Positions 1 to 7,255 of a stretch of 18,774 nucleotides of DNA are shown here, piece by piece; the stretch's first letter is position 1; each line of letters opens with the position of its first letter. A program made the position numbers and the translations under genes. The notes below the pieces were generated by a model. It had not been told where the DNA came from. It made no database searches and saw nothing but the letters and a program-made list of their open reading frames with translations. This stretch comes from Candidatus Parabacteroides intestinavium (GTDB taxonomy: Bacteria; Bacteroidota; Bacteroidia; Bacteroidales; Tannerellaceae): positions 1-18,774 of the forward strand of contig DWYO01000180.1 of assembly GCA_019118725.1 (NCBI GenBank). The letters are read 5' to 3'.

Positions 1-10
1 CATTCAACGT

Positions 11-418
11 ATGAAAGTCTTAAGTCTAAAAAAAAAGGTTGTGAAACGTACCTATATAATAGGTCTATTCATTTTAGGGACTATGGGCATACATGCCCAA
101 ACACACGATGTCAAGGTGAAAGTCAACGGTATTCGAAGCGAAACAGGTAATATATTGATTATGGCTCAGAAGGATAAAGAGAGCCAACCTATTTATAGTT
201 CGGTCCGGGCGAAACGAGGTCAGGTGACGCTCCTCCTGAAAGGCCTGACCGAAGAGAAATACATGTTATCAGTATTCCATGACGAGAATAGCAATTGGCA
301 ATTGGACATGAACGAGCAAAAGCAGCCTCTCGAAGGCGTAGCACAATGCTATTATCAAGTTGAACCGGGAAAATCCGCGTGTGAGATGACTTTATATTAT
401 CTACCTAATCCAGAATAG
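11..418 (+). CDS. DUF2141 domain-containing secreted protein
   Basis: A 135-residue protein of unknown molecular function. The basic N-terminus followed by a hydrophobic run ending in IHAQ (about residues 14-30) looks like a signal peptide, so it is probably periplasmic or outer-membrane associated. The mature part is a small beta-rich domain. The segment FHDENSNWQLD (89-99) is the hallmark of the DUF2141 family, whose members usually carry an 'FHDxNxNxxLD' motif followed by a 'P.EG' turn, seen here as PLEG (106-109). The ATG at 11 is the only sensible start before the signal peptide; just ten bases of upstream sequence are present, so promoter and preceding gene cannot be judged. Its stop codon lies one base before the start of the outer-membrane receptor gene, so the two are almost certainly co-transcribed. 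The family assignment is fairly secure; a role alongside the receptor is inference. Confidence 0.85.
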   Translation: MKVLSLKKKVVKRTYIIGLFILGTMGIHAQTHDVKVKVNGIRSETGNILIMAQKDKESQPIYSSVRAKRGQVTLLLKGLTEEKYMLSVFHDENSNWQLDMNEQKQPLEGVAQCYYQVEPGKSACEMTLYYLPNPE

Positions 419-419
419 T

Positions 420-2783
420 ATGAAAGGTATTCTCCTACTTTTAATTTGTTTGCTCGGGATCCGGATAAGCATAGCACAGTCCGCGATTACTTTTACAGGG
501 CACCTTCTGGATGACCGAGAAAAGGGTATCGGATTTGCAACGATTCTTTTATCCGGAACCGAGCGGCAATTTGGGGCTATCACCGATAGTTGTGGATATT
601 TCCACCTGGAAATCGTACCGGGAACTTATCAAATCCGTATGCAATGCGTAGGATTTGAACCACTTACCGAAAGACGGGAGATACTCGCTTCCGTATGTGA
701 TACGTTCCGATTACAGGCCTCAATCCAAAAGCTTGGCGAGCTCCGGGTATCTGCCAACCGAATCCAACGAAAGGCGGACCGCTATGTCGTGCAAGTCCCC
801 AAGGCCTTGAACCAAGACGGTATGGAATTGCTGCAACAAGCTCCAGGTGTCTGGATTTCAGACGGGAAAATCTCGATTAATGGGAGTTCCGGTACAAAAG
901 TGTATGTCAACGAACGGGAAATCCGGTTGGAGGGAGAGTTACTTACCTCCTACTTGCAATCTTTACGTTCTGATGATATCCGTAGTATTGAAGTAGAACC
1001 CTTTGCCGGAGCCGACCAAGACGCACAATCGAAAGGAGGTGCCATCTATATCCGCCTGCGTCAATCCGAGGACAAGGGTTGGCAAGGGAATGCCACCCTC
1101 AACTCGTATGCCGCCCGGGGATTTTTCCGGTATCAACCGCATTTAAGCTGGAACGGACATCAAGGGAAATGGGACACCTACGGCTCCATCATCTGGAACC
1201 AGGCCCCACGTTCGGATGGCTCTTTGGAGGAGAATCGGACGTATGCGGTTTCGGATAAGGGATTTCAGAATAACGCTCAATTTGATACGCCCAACCTATA
1301 CGCGACATCCCGTTTGGGATTGCTATTCCACCCCGACTCGGTTCATTCGTTTGGAGGAGAATGGGAATACCTGCACCATCAAGCCGAGCGTACCTTAAAA
1401 GGCTACTCCGGGTTACATACTCCGAATTATACCTTATATAATATAGGTAATTATTTTCAACAAGAGAAGTATCGGATGATGGCAGGAAGCTTCAATTATC
1501 GCTATACACAAGAACATTCGACTTTCAAAGTGCTTGCTGATTATGTTTCCCAAAAATCAGAAGGGAATAATCGCTATGATATCCAACAAAACAGAATGGG
1601 AAATACATCGGATACACTCTATCGGATGAAAAGCCAAGTCGATTATCGGATTGCCAGCGTAGAAACCAACTGGTCCTATTCCCACAACCCAAAAACGAGC
1701 TGGTCTTTGGGAGCTGAATATACTTTTACGGGAATGGAAGATGCCGCGTATTCAGAAGGCTGGTGGCAAGAAACGATGTGGAGACCTATTCCCGCGTATG
1801 ACTATGCACTGGATTACCAGGAACATATTGCGGCTCTATATGCCTCTTTCGGAAAAGAATGGAAGGGATGGTCTTTGAAGGCCGGGCTCCGGGCGGAATA
1901 TACGCATACGGCCAATTGTACGGAACATTTGACCCGGAATGACCTCTCACTCTTTCCTCATCTTGACCTTTCGTGGGCCATGGATAACCTGCATCAGAAA
2001 CTTTGGGTTGCCCAATATGCACGTTATATAGAGCGTCCGCCCTTCGCAGAACTGAACCCTAACCGGATCCAGACATCGGATTATAGCTATACGATAGGCA
2101 ATCCGGCGTTGCGCCCCACCTACATCCATCGTTTTAGCCTGACATTCGTATGGAACTACCGATATACCCTGACAATTGGAGGCAATTTACATCGGGATCT
2201 GATTCGGGCGTTCACGTTACAAGATGCTTCCGATCCGGATATTTCTTACGTGACCTACGCCAATCACCATCGCGAGAACCATTGGTTCGTTGCCTTCAAT
2301 ATCCCTTGGCAACCAGTCTATTGGTTCGGACTGAATACAAATATTATCGGTGTAAAACAGGACATACAATTTGCGGAATCAGAAAAATTCACTCCGCACT
2401 ATCTGTATTTCGGCAATGCAACCGCAACGTTCTATCTTCCCGAAAATTTCCAGATAGAAGCCCAATATAACGGAGCTTCACGCCTGTATTCAGGAAATAG
2501 CGAAGTAAATCCGACGCACCGGTTTAATTTGCATCTGCGCAAGAAATGGCACGAGGGAAAATGGGCGGTCCGACTTAGCCTGAACAATATCTTCAATCAA
2601 CAAACAGGCTATGTAAGCCGGGTATCCGACTATACAACTCACCTCCAGACAGATGCCTGCTCACGGGGACGCACCTTGCAAGCCAGTATCACCTGGAATT
2701 TCTCGGTAGGAAAAAGCATCCGGACCTCCTCAGTAGAAAAGAATTCCGCGAAAGAACGTGCACGTTTAAATAATAAAATGTAA
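420..2783 (+). CDS. TonB-dependent receptor-type outer-membrane beta-barrel protein
   Basis: A 787-residue outer-membrane protein. A signal peptide (1-20, ending SIAQ) is followed by a carboxypeptidase-regulatory-like beta-sandwich (about 24-100, with the 'D..GYF.LEIVPGTY.I...VGFE' pattern), then a plug-like region (about 105-213, including LLQQAPGV and a short GxKVYVNE stretch), then a long barrel (about 220-766) rich in alternating aromatic beta strands. This order is typical of the Bacteroidetes 'outer membrane beta-barrel protein' family (OMP_b-brl_3) related to TonB-dependent receptors. No clear TonB box was recognised, and about 20 hydrophilic residues follow the last barrel strand, so the chain does not end on the usual aromatic residue. 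No SusD partner is present, so this is not a classical polysaccharide-utilisation pair. It starts one base after the DUF2141 stop. The substrate is unknown; metal, siderophore or peptide uptake are all possible. Confidence 0.88.
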   Translation: MKGILLLLICLLGIRISIAQSAITFTGHLLDDREKGIGFATILLSGTERQFGAITDSCGYFHLEIVPGTYQIRMQCVGFEPLTERREILASVCDTFRLQASIQKLGELRVSANRIQRKADRYVVQVPKALNQDGMELLQQAPGVWISDGKISINGSSGTKVYVNEREIRLEGELLTSYLQSLRSDDIRSIEVEPFAGADQDAQSKGGAIYIRLRQSEDKGWQGNATLNSYAARGFFRYQPHLSWNGHQGKWDTYGSIIWNQAPRSDGSLEENRTYAVSDKGFQNNAQFDTPNLYATSRLGLLFHPDSVHSFGGEWEYLHHQAERTLKGYSGLHTPNYTLYNIGNYFQQEKYRMMAGSFNYRYTQEHSTFKVLADYVSQKSEGNNRYDIQQNRMGNTSDTLYRMKSQVDYRIASVETNWSYSHNPKTSWSLGAEYTFTGMEDAAYSEGWWQETMWRPIPAYDYALDYQEHIAALYASFGKEWKGWSLKAGLRAEYTHTANCTEHLTRNDLSLFPHLDLSWAMDNLHQKLWVAQYARYIERPPFAELNPNRIQTSDYSYTIGNPALRPTYIHRFSLTFVWNYRYTLTIGGNLHRDLIRAFTLQDASDPDISYVTYANHHRENHWFVAFNIPWQPVYWFGLNTNIIGVKQDIQFAESEKFTPHYLYFGNATATFYLPENFQIEAQYNGASRLYSGNSEVNPTHRFNLHLRKKWHEGKWAVRLSLNNIFNQQTGYVSRVSDYTTHLQTDACSRGRTLQASITWNFSVGKSIRTSSVEKNSAKERARLNNKM

Positions 2784-2788
2784 TTTTG
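2781..2788 (+). promoter_or_regulatory. Candidate -7 box, TAATTTTG
   Basis: TAATTTTG matches the Bacteroidetes sigma-ABfr -7 consensus TAnnTTTG and begins on the TAA stop codon of the receptor gene. It lies about 30 bases before the ATG at 2818 and could start a transcript for the membrane protein and winged-helix pair separately from the receptor. I see no good -33 TTTG at the expected spacing, and short AT-rich matches can arise by chance. Confidence 0.35.
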
Positions 2789-2817
2789 ACCTGTTTATAA
2801 AATAAATCACATCGCAT

Positions 2818-3405
2818 ATGGAAAATAAACAATTATCCGAAAAAGAAAGCTTGCAACTTATTGCACAAATGATACAACAGACACAATACCGTCTAGCAAA
2901 GAATGCCGGAACTCCATTTTTAATTTGGGGATATATGACCGCAATTCTTTCGCTCGTCATCTGGCTACTCATTCGGGAGACGGCCAATCCGCAGTGGAAC
3001 TTTCTCTGGTTCCTCCTACCAGCAGTTTGCTACCCTGTAACGATTTATATAAGTCGGCGTAACGAACAAATGATCAAGACTTATATAGATCGTATCATCG
3101 GACAGGTATGGACTGTCTTCGGGATCGCCGGAATCCTCATTTCAGGGATTTCTATGTTCTTGTGGCATATTCCCATCTTATTCATCATTCTCCTGCTGAT
3201 GGGAATGGGTACGGCTCTATCCGGAATGATTATCAAGTTCCGTATTCTGGCTATCTGCGGAATATTAGGCTCCTTGCTTTCCATAGGGTGTCTGATAATA
3301 AAAGGAGCAGACCAATTGCCTTTCTTTGCAATTGTATTTCTGATCATGATGGTAATTCCCGGTCATGCCCTCAACCACATGGCCGCAAAAATGTCAGCTG
3401 CATGA
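2818..3405 (+). CDS. Six-helix inner-membrane protein, unknown function
   Basis: A 195-residue protein without a recognised function. A polar N-terminal segment with the pattern SEKESLQLIAQMIQQ (about 7-21) leads into FLIWGY and then six hydrophobic segments at roughly 34-52, 60-78, 95-115, 118-138, 142-161 and 167-184, so it should sit in the inner membrane. The N-terminal 'ES..LI..MI' followed by 'FL.WG' resembles a recurring Bacteroidetes family of small uncharacterised membrane proteins that I recall being encoded beside a short winged-helix regulator. That is the arrangement here: the stop codon overlaps the start of the winged-helix gene (ATGA at 3402-3405). It lies 34 bases downstream of the receptor, so it may share that transcript or use the candidate -7 box at 2781. 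No catalytic motif is visible. A sensor or regulatory partner role is inference. Confidence 0.75.
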   Translation: MENKQLSEKESLQLIAQMIQQTQYRLAKNAGTPFLIWGYMTAILSLVIWLLIRETANPQWNFLWFLLPAVCYPVTIYISRRNEQMIKTYIDRIIGQVWTVFGIAGILISGISMFLWHIPILFIILLLMGMGTALSGMIIKFRILAICGILGSLLSIGCLIIKGADQLPFFAIVFLIMMVIPGHALNHMAAKMSAA

Positions 3406-3686
3406 AAGAGTTAGATCCTTTATTGCATTCGCAACTCCGTTTGGCGGTGATGTCTATCCTGCTTAGTGCGGAAGAGGCCGATTTCGTCTATCTACGGGAA
3501 AAAACCGAAGCGACCGGAGGAAACTTAAGCGTACAATTAGATAAACTCAACACAGCCGGTTATCTGACCATCGAAAAAAGTTTCATCGGGAAAAAGCCTC
3601 ATACGACTTGCCGGATTACCGACAAAGGCCGCAAAGCCATGGCCGATTATGTGGAGACATTGAAAAGTTATCTGACAGGGTTATAA
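3402..3686 (+). CDS. Winged-helix transcriptional regulator (HTH_34-like)
   Basis: A 94-residue protein that is essentially one winged-helix DNA-binding domain. Residues 4-27 (LDPLLHSQLRLAVMSILLS) form the usual first helix of the family, about 28-58 contain the helix-turn-helix with GNLSVQLDKLNTAGYL as the recognition helix, and about 58-76 form the wing, ending in RITDKGRKA. MarR/ArsR-like small regulators of the HTH_34 type have this length and order. I chose the ATG at 3402 because it overlaps the membrane protein's stop codon in an ATGA arrangement and begins directly at the conserved domain; an in-frame ATG at 3108 would add 98 residues lying entirely inside the membrane-protein gene. 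Translational coupling with the membrane protein suggests the two act together. The target promoter is not visible. A convergent hairpin lies just downstream. Confidence 0.85.
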   Translation: MKELDPLLHSQLRLAVMSILLSAEEADFVYLREKTEATGGNLSVQLDKLNTAGYLTIEKSFIGKKPHTTCRITDKGRKAMADYVETLKSYLTGL

Positions 3687-3690
3687 TCTT

Positions 3691-3735
3691 AGAAGCTGTT
3701 TTGAAATTCTTCGGAAAACAGTTTATGCAGCTTCT
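3691..3735. terminator. Candidate bidirectional terminator hairpin
   Basis: Between the convergent ends of the winged-helix gene and the DUF4130 gene, AGAAGCTG (3691-3698) pairs with CAGCTTCT (3728-3735). A second, partly overlapping stem pairs CTGTTTT (3696-3702) with AAAACAG (3715-3721). The T-rich sequence on both flanks is modest. Position between converging genes and the strong symmetry support a terminator serving both strands. Confidence 0.6.
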
Positions 3736-3755
3736 TATTATCCCCCAAGAACCGC

Positions 3756-4526
3756 TTAATGTTTCCGCTTCTCGGTAAGGTAAGGCCAAAACCGCGCCGG
3801 TAATTCCTGCCGATGAAGCCGCGGATTCAATCTTTCTTTGATGGCAATTGAGCGGAAGTAGGTTTGCCAAAGCGTCTGATAGAGCAATTCATCTTTCGCT
3901 AATAATTCATCCGGAAGGATTCCCGAAGCAAGAAATTCGGTATCCTGCCCAAAACGCACCTCTTCTGCCTTTTGTCCGTCATAATAATAGCCGTATTGCC
4001 GTTTTACGTCATAAACCAGCCAATGCTGGTCTGCAAAACGATCGGTAAAATAATCCATCGTAAGTGGCAACACATTATAAACCGGTGCCGTAGCCGCAAA
4101 ATAAATATCATCAGCGGTTTTCTGAAAACGAGCAAACTGAATAACCCGAGAAGCCTCATTGTTCACTTTTTTCCACAAACGACTCATCTCGGCCACGTCC
4201 GCATCCCTCATATTGAACACACTCTTACCTTGGGAATCGAACACTTTGCGCAGATAACGAAAAAGCAATTCATCCACATGCGATTGCTCGGAAAGCCAGC
4301 AGGAAGTTATTCCATTGAGGAAATGAGCCGAAAGCAATCTCTCCGCCCCACGCCATACCCGGTCTGCCAAGGTTCCATCCGTTACTACCGTAAACACCTC
4401 CTCACAAAAAAGAGGCAATGGCTCAGATTCCTGAAGTAGCCTGTCAGGAAATACACGACGGTTATAAGCGTGAAACAAAGCTGTCAATAAGCCTTCGAAT
4501 GTTTTATCATAAATGAAGAAAACCAT
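3756..4526 (-). CDS. DUF4130 / TIGR03915-type putative DNA metabolism protein
   Basis: A 256-residue cytoplasmic protein with no signal peptide or membrane segment. Its core matches the DUF4130 family (TIGR03915, 'probable DNA metabolism protein'): the N-terminal FFIYDKTFEGLLTALF start, a central RVIQFARFQKT, then YFTDRFADQHWLVYDVKRQYG, and a C-terminal LPARFWPYLTE. In many bacteria this domain is fused to a uracil-DNA-glycosylase-like domain; here the chain ends after the DUF4130 region, so that domain is absent. Reading can be extended upstream to a TTG at 4532, but the ATG at 4526 falls two bases after the radical SAM stop codon and begins exactly at the family's conserved N-terminus, so it is preferred. 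It is the second gene of a two-gene operon with the radical SAM protein, a pairing conserved across many phyla. The reaction is unknown. Confidence 0.85.
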   Translation of the reverse strand: MVFFIYDKTFEGLLTALFHAYNRRVFPDRLLQESEPLPLFCEEVFTVVTDGTLADRVWRGAERLLSAHFLNGITSCWLSEQSHVDELLFRYLRKVFDSQGKSVFNMRDADVAEMSRLWKKVNNEASRVIQFARFQKTADDIYFAATAPVYNVLPLTMDYFTDRFADQHWLVYDVKRQYGYYYDGQKAEEVRFGQDTEFLASGILPDELLAKDELLYQTLWQTYFRSIAIKERLNPRLHRQELPARFWPYLTEKRKH

Positions 4527-4528
4527 AA

Positions 4529-5782
4529 TCAATCATCAAAAGGAAGGATAAGTTGGCGACTATCACTGGACGGTTTCTTGACAAGCAGACGACGTACAAC
4601 TTCCGGGGTCAATTCCTGAACCGTAGACAGAGGCAGCTCCCGACAGACGACAAAGTATTGCGCTTTCTTCCAAACAACCCCCATTTTCTTTAATTGCTCC
4701 GAAGTAAGCAAGCCATACCGGCGTGATAGAAGTATCAGTTTAGCCGATTTCACCCCTATCCCGGGAACACGCAACAACAACTCGTAATCCGCTTTATTCA
4801 CATCTACCGGAAAAAGTTCCGGATGACGCAATGCCCACGACAGTTTAGGATCTATCTCCAAATCCAGATTGGGATAGGTATCATCAACAATCTCATCTAC
4901 CTTAAACTGATAAAAACGTAACAGCCAGTCTGCCTGATAAAGACGATTTTCGCGCACCAAAGGTGCTTGAGGCAAGGCTGGCAAGCGGGTATCATAGGTG
5001 TTTACATGAATATACCCCGAATAATAAACACGCTTCATCGTTGGACGTTGGTATAGGGCAGAAGAAAGACGCAGGATATCCCGATCGCTATCCGGGGTAG
5101 CACCCACAATCATCTGAGTACTTTGTCCGGCCGGAGCAAAACGAGGCGCAAAACGGAAACGCTTCCGCTCCTCGGCGGCCTGCAAGGCTCCCTGTTGAAT
5201 GTAACGCATCGGCGTAAAAACGCTCTGAAAGTTCTTATCCGGAGCAAGCCGCTTCAAACTCTGTTCATTGGGTATCTCTATATTGACACTCATACGGTCT
5301 GCATATCGGCCAGCTTCATTCACCAGTTCCTGACTGGCCCCGGGTATGCTTTTCAAATGAATATATCCATTGAAGTGATGTACGGTACGGAGATCTTTCA
5401 CTACACGTACCAAACGCTCCATGGTATAATCTGCATTACGCACTACTCCTGAACTCAAAAAAAGGCCCTCAATATAATTGCGCCGGTAAAATTCCATAGT
5501 CAACTCGACAAGTTCGGTAACCGAAAGTGTGGCCCGAGGGATATCATTGCTCACCCGATTGATACAATAGGCACAATCAAACATACAATAGTTGGTCAGC
5601 ATAATCTTAAGCAGAGAGATACATCGTCCATCTTCGGCAAAGCTATGGCAAATACCCCACCCCGCCGCACTTCCTACAGCGCCGTCCCGATGTTTCCGTC
5701 CTACTCCGCTGGAAGCGCACGAAACGTCATATTTGGCCGACTCGGCTAAGACTTGCAATTTCTTCAATACCTCTTCTCGCAT
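4529..5782 (-). CDS. Radical SAM protein, putative DNA modification/repair (TIGR03916 type)
   Basis: A 417-residue cytoplasmic enzyme. The radical SAM cluster motif CxxxCxxC is at C66-C70-C73 (NYCMFDCAYC), inside a family-typical N-terminus beginning near KLQVLAESAKYDVSC (8-22). The radical SAM barrel runs to about residue 265. Residues 333-352 (YELLLRVPGIGVKSAKLILL) form a helix-hairpin-helix, a nonspecific DNA-binding module, which supports action on nucleic acid. This matches TIGR03916, described as a putative DNA modification/repair radical SAM protein always paired with TIGR03915, as here. The frame extends upstream to a TTG at 5809, but that stretch lies in the hairpin behind the DUF4270 gene, and the ATG at 5782 matches the usual family start and has GAGG just before it. 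Family identity is strong; substrate and product remain unknown. Confidence 0.9.
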   Translation of the reverse strand: MREEVLKKLQVLAESAKYDVSCASSGVGRKHRDGAVGSAAGWGICHSFAEDGRCISLLKIMLTNYCMFDCAYCINRVSNDIPRATLSVTELVELTMEFYRRNYIEGLFLSSGVVRNADYTMERLVRVVKDLRTVHHFNGYIHLKSIPGASQELVNEAGRYADRMSVNIEIPNEQSLKRLAPDKNFQSVFTPMRYIQQGALQAAEERKRFRFAPRFAPAGQSTQMIVGATPDSDRDILRLSSALYQRPTMKRVYYSGYIHVNTYDTRLPALPQAPLVRENRLYQADWLLRFYQFKVDEIVDDTYPNLDLEIDPKLSWALRHPELFPVDVNKADYELLLRVPGIGVKSAKLILLSRRYGLLTSEQLKKMGVVWKKAQYFVVCRELPLSTVQELTPEVVRRLLVKKPSSDSRQLILPFDD

Positions 5783-5798
5783 ACCTCGATAAAACCAA

Positions 5799-5833
5799 AC
5801 ACGAGCCAAGCAGAAGTTCCGCCCGACTCGTGT
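5799..5833 (-). terminator. Candidate terminator after the DUF4270 gene
   Basis: Read on the minus strand, ACACGAG (5833-5827) pairs with CTCGTGT (5805-5799), and the stem is followed by T-rich sequence (TTGGTTTTAT) leading to the radical SAM gene's start. It lies just beyond the DUF4270 stop codon, so it probably ends the GT5-DUF4270 transcript. The loop is fairly long, so readthrough into the radical SAM gene is possible; no strong promoter was found for that gene. Confidence 0.6.
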
Positions 5834-5860
5834 ATCGAAAATAACTATGAAACAATTAAA

Positions 5861-7240
5861 CTATTGGTCATATTGACTCGTAAGAACAACTATCTTCCGT
5901 GATTCTTTATCTTTCTTCAGCTTCACCGCCGAAGGAATTAAATAATTACTGATAGAAGTCGTAATGCCACCTTCTGTATATTGACTCGTCTCATAAGTCC
6001 GGTTCACCGGAATCACCAGCAATCTCAAATCCTCGTCCGGGTTACTCTCCAAATGTAATTGCAAAACATTCGAAATATTTCCGAAAGAATAAACCCTCGT
6101 GCTCGTGCTATAATCCCCACGGAATGCGGTTATGTTATCTTCTATCTTATTATTTTCAAAAAAACTCTTCACCGAATCCTCCGGCATAAGCATCACATAG
6201 CTTGGAGCTTCAAGAGCATAAAGCCAATCCTCCTGAGGCATAGCCTGCATAGTGAAATTCAGATTATTAAGAATATGGTCTCCAATGCGGCGACCAATTT
6301 CAGCCGCAGGGATAACAATCCGTGTACAAACCCCCGATGGCGTCTTCATATAGGTATATTCCTCGTTGGGCTCCAGCAGGTGCTCTATATTCGCATTCTC
6401 CATCCGGTTCATCTGAATAACCTCCTTTGTTACATTAAACTGCTCACGAGTATGGATAATGGTATCCCTTCCCGCCTCGTTCGTAGTCTGATACTTATAA
6501 TAAATAAAGAAAGAAGACTGGGCAACCTTGAGAATACTACCCGTTCCGAAGCTTGTCGTCACATAAAAGCCCGGGAAGAACTGGTTGAACGAATCTTGAT
6601 TCTGGAATGTTTCGGGATTATTTACCGTTTCATCATAGAACCGCTGAGCCACATCAGTCGAGATACGGATCCGCACATTAGGCGTATAGTAATTCGGATC
6701 AGAAGAATCTGTGATATTACGTATCGAATCCGAGATGCTCATGTCATAAGCCGTATAGGTTTTCTCTCCCAGCAAAGTCTGCATATCGCAATACTGCTTC
6801 GGATCCATGTTGGTATAATAGTTTCTCTCCAAAGGCTTTGTCACCTGATAGACCTGTGCAGTCATAGGTGCCAGCGAATCCCCCATATACCCGTTCTCTC
6901 CCCGGTTATACATAATAAAGAAAGCCATCGAATCCACTTTCCCATCAAGCGGCTCATGCGCGAACTTATAATCTTCCGGACAATAGAACTGGCAAATATA
7001 ATCTGTCGTCAGATGTCCATACAAAGGGTCATAAATATCCCCCAACAAACCACTCACCGTACGGGCATACACAGAATCCAACTTGACTGTCGATGCCTCC
7101 ACATAAAATGTATCGGCATAGACAAAAGAACGGTCAGCATCCGGCTGAATACTTGGACCAACCTGACTCAATTCATCATTACATCCACTCAGTAGAACAC
7201 CTCCCAGAGCGAACCCAAGTATAAGATTTTTAATCTCCAT
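5861..7240 (-). CDS. DUF4270 family lipoprotein
   Basis: A 459-residue exported lipoprotein. The signal peptide ends in a lipobox, LLSGC, with Cys20 as the lipidated residue; the acidic residues directly after it (N-D-E) are compatible with surface export in Bacteroidetes, though that is inference. The rest is a long beta-rich region typical of DUF4270: an early SFVYADTFYVEASTVKLDS segment (38-56), a 'GLLGDIYDPLYGHLTTDY' block near the N-terminus, and a C-terminal YLIPSAVKLKKD. DUF4270 proteins are largely confined to Bacteroidetes and have no assigned biochemical role. The gene begins 15 bases after the GT5 protein's stop, so the two form an operon, and I recall the same pairing in other Bacteroidetes. 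The length is normal for the family and the gene looks intact. Confidence 0.88.
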   Translation of the reverse strand: MEIKNLILGFALGGVLLSGCNDELSQVGPSIQPDADRSFVYADTFYVEASTVKLDSVYARTVSGLLGDIYDPLYGHLTTDYICQFYCPEDYKFAHEPLDGKVDSMAFFIMYNRGENGYMGDSLAPMTAQVYQVTKPLERNYYTNMDPKQYCDMQTLLGEKTYTAYDMSISDSIRNITDSSDPNYYTPNVRIRISTDVAQRFYDETVNNPETFQNQDSFNQFFPGFYVTTSFGTGSILKVAQSSFFIYYKYQTTNEAGRDTIIHTREQFNVTKEVIQMNRMENANIEHLLEPNEEYTYMKTPSGVCTRIVIPAAEIGRRIGDHILNNLNFTMQAMPQEDWLYALEAPSYVMLMPEDSVKSFFENNKIEDNITAFRGDYSTSTRVYSFGNISNVLQLHLESNPDEDLRLLVIPVNRTYETSQYTEGGITTSISNYLIPSAVKLKKDKESRKIVVLTSQYDQ

Positions 7241-7255
7241 CTTTATTACATTATA

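Noticed and set aside
3108..3401. Longer start for the winged-helix regulator at ATG 3108
   Set aside because: The extra 98 codons lie entirely within the membrane-protein gene in another frame and have no domain-like sequence; the ATGA overlap at 3402 is the natural start.
5783..5809. TTG start extending the radical SAM protein by nine residues
   Set aside because: It falls in the terminator hairpin behind DUF4270, and the family's conserved N-terminus begins at the ATG at 5782.
6059..7195. 378-codon open frame antisense to the DUF4270 gene
   Set aside because: Its translation is rich in Ile, His and Arg with no domain, as expected for a mirror of a real coding frame; the opposite strand has a lipobox and family features.
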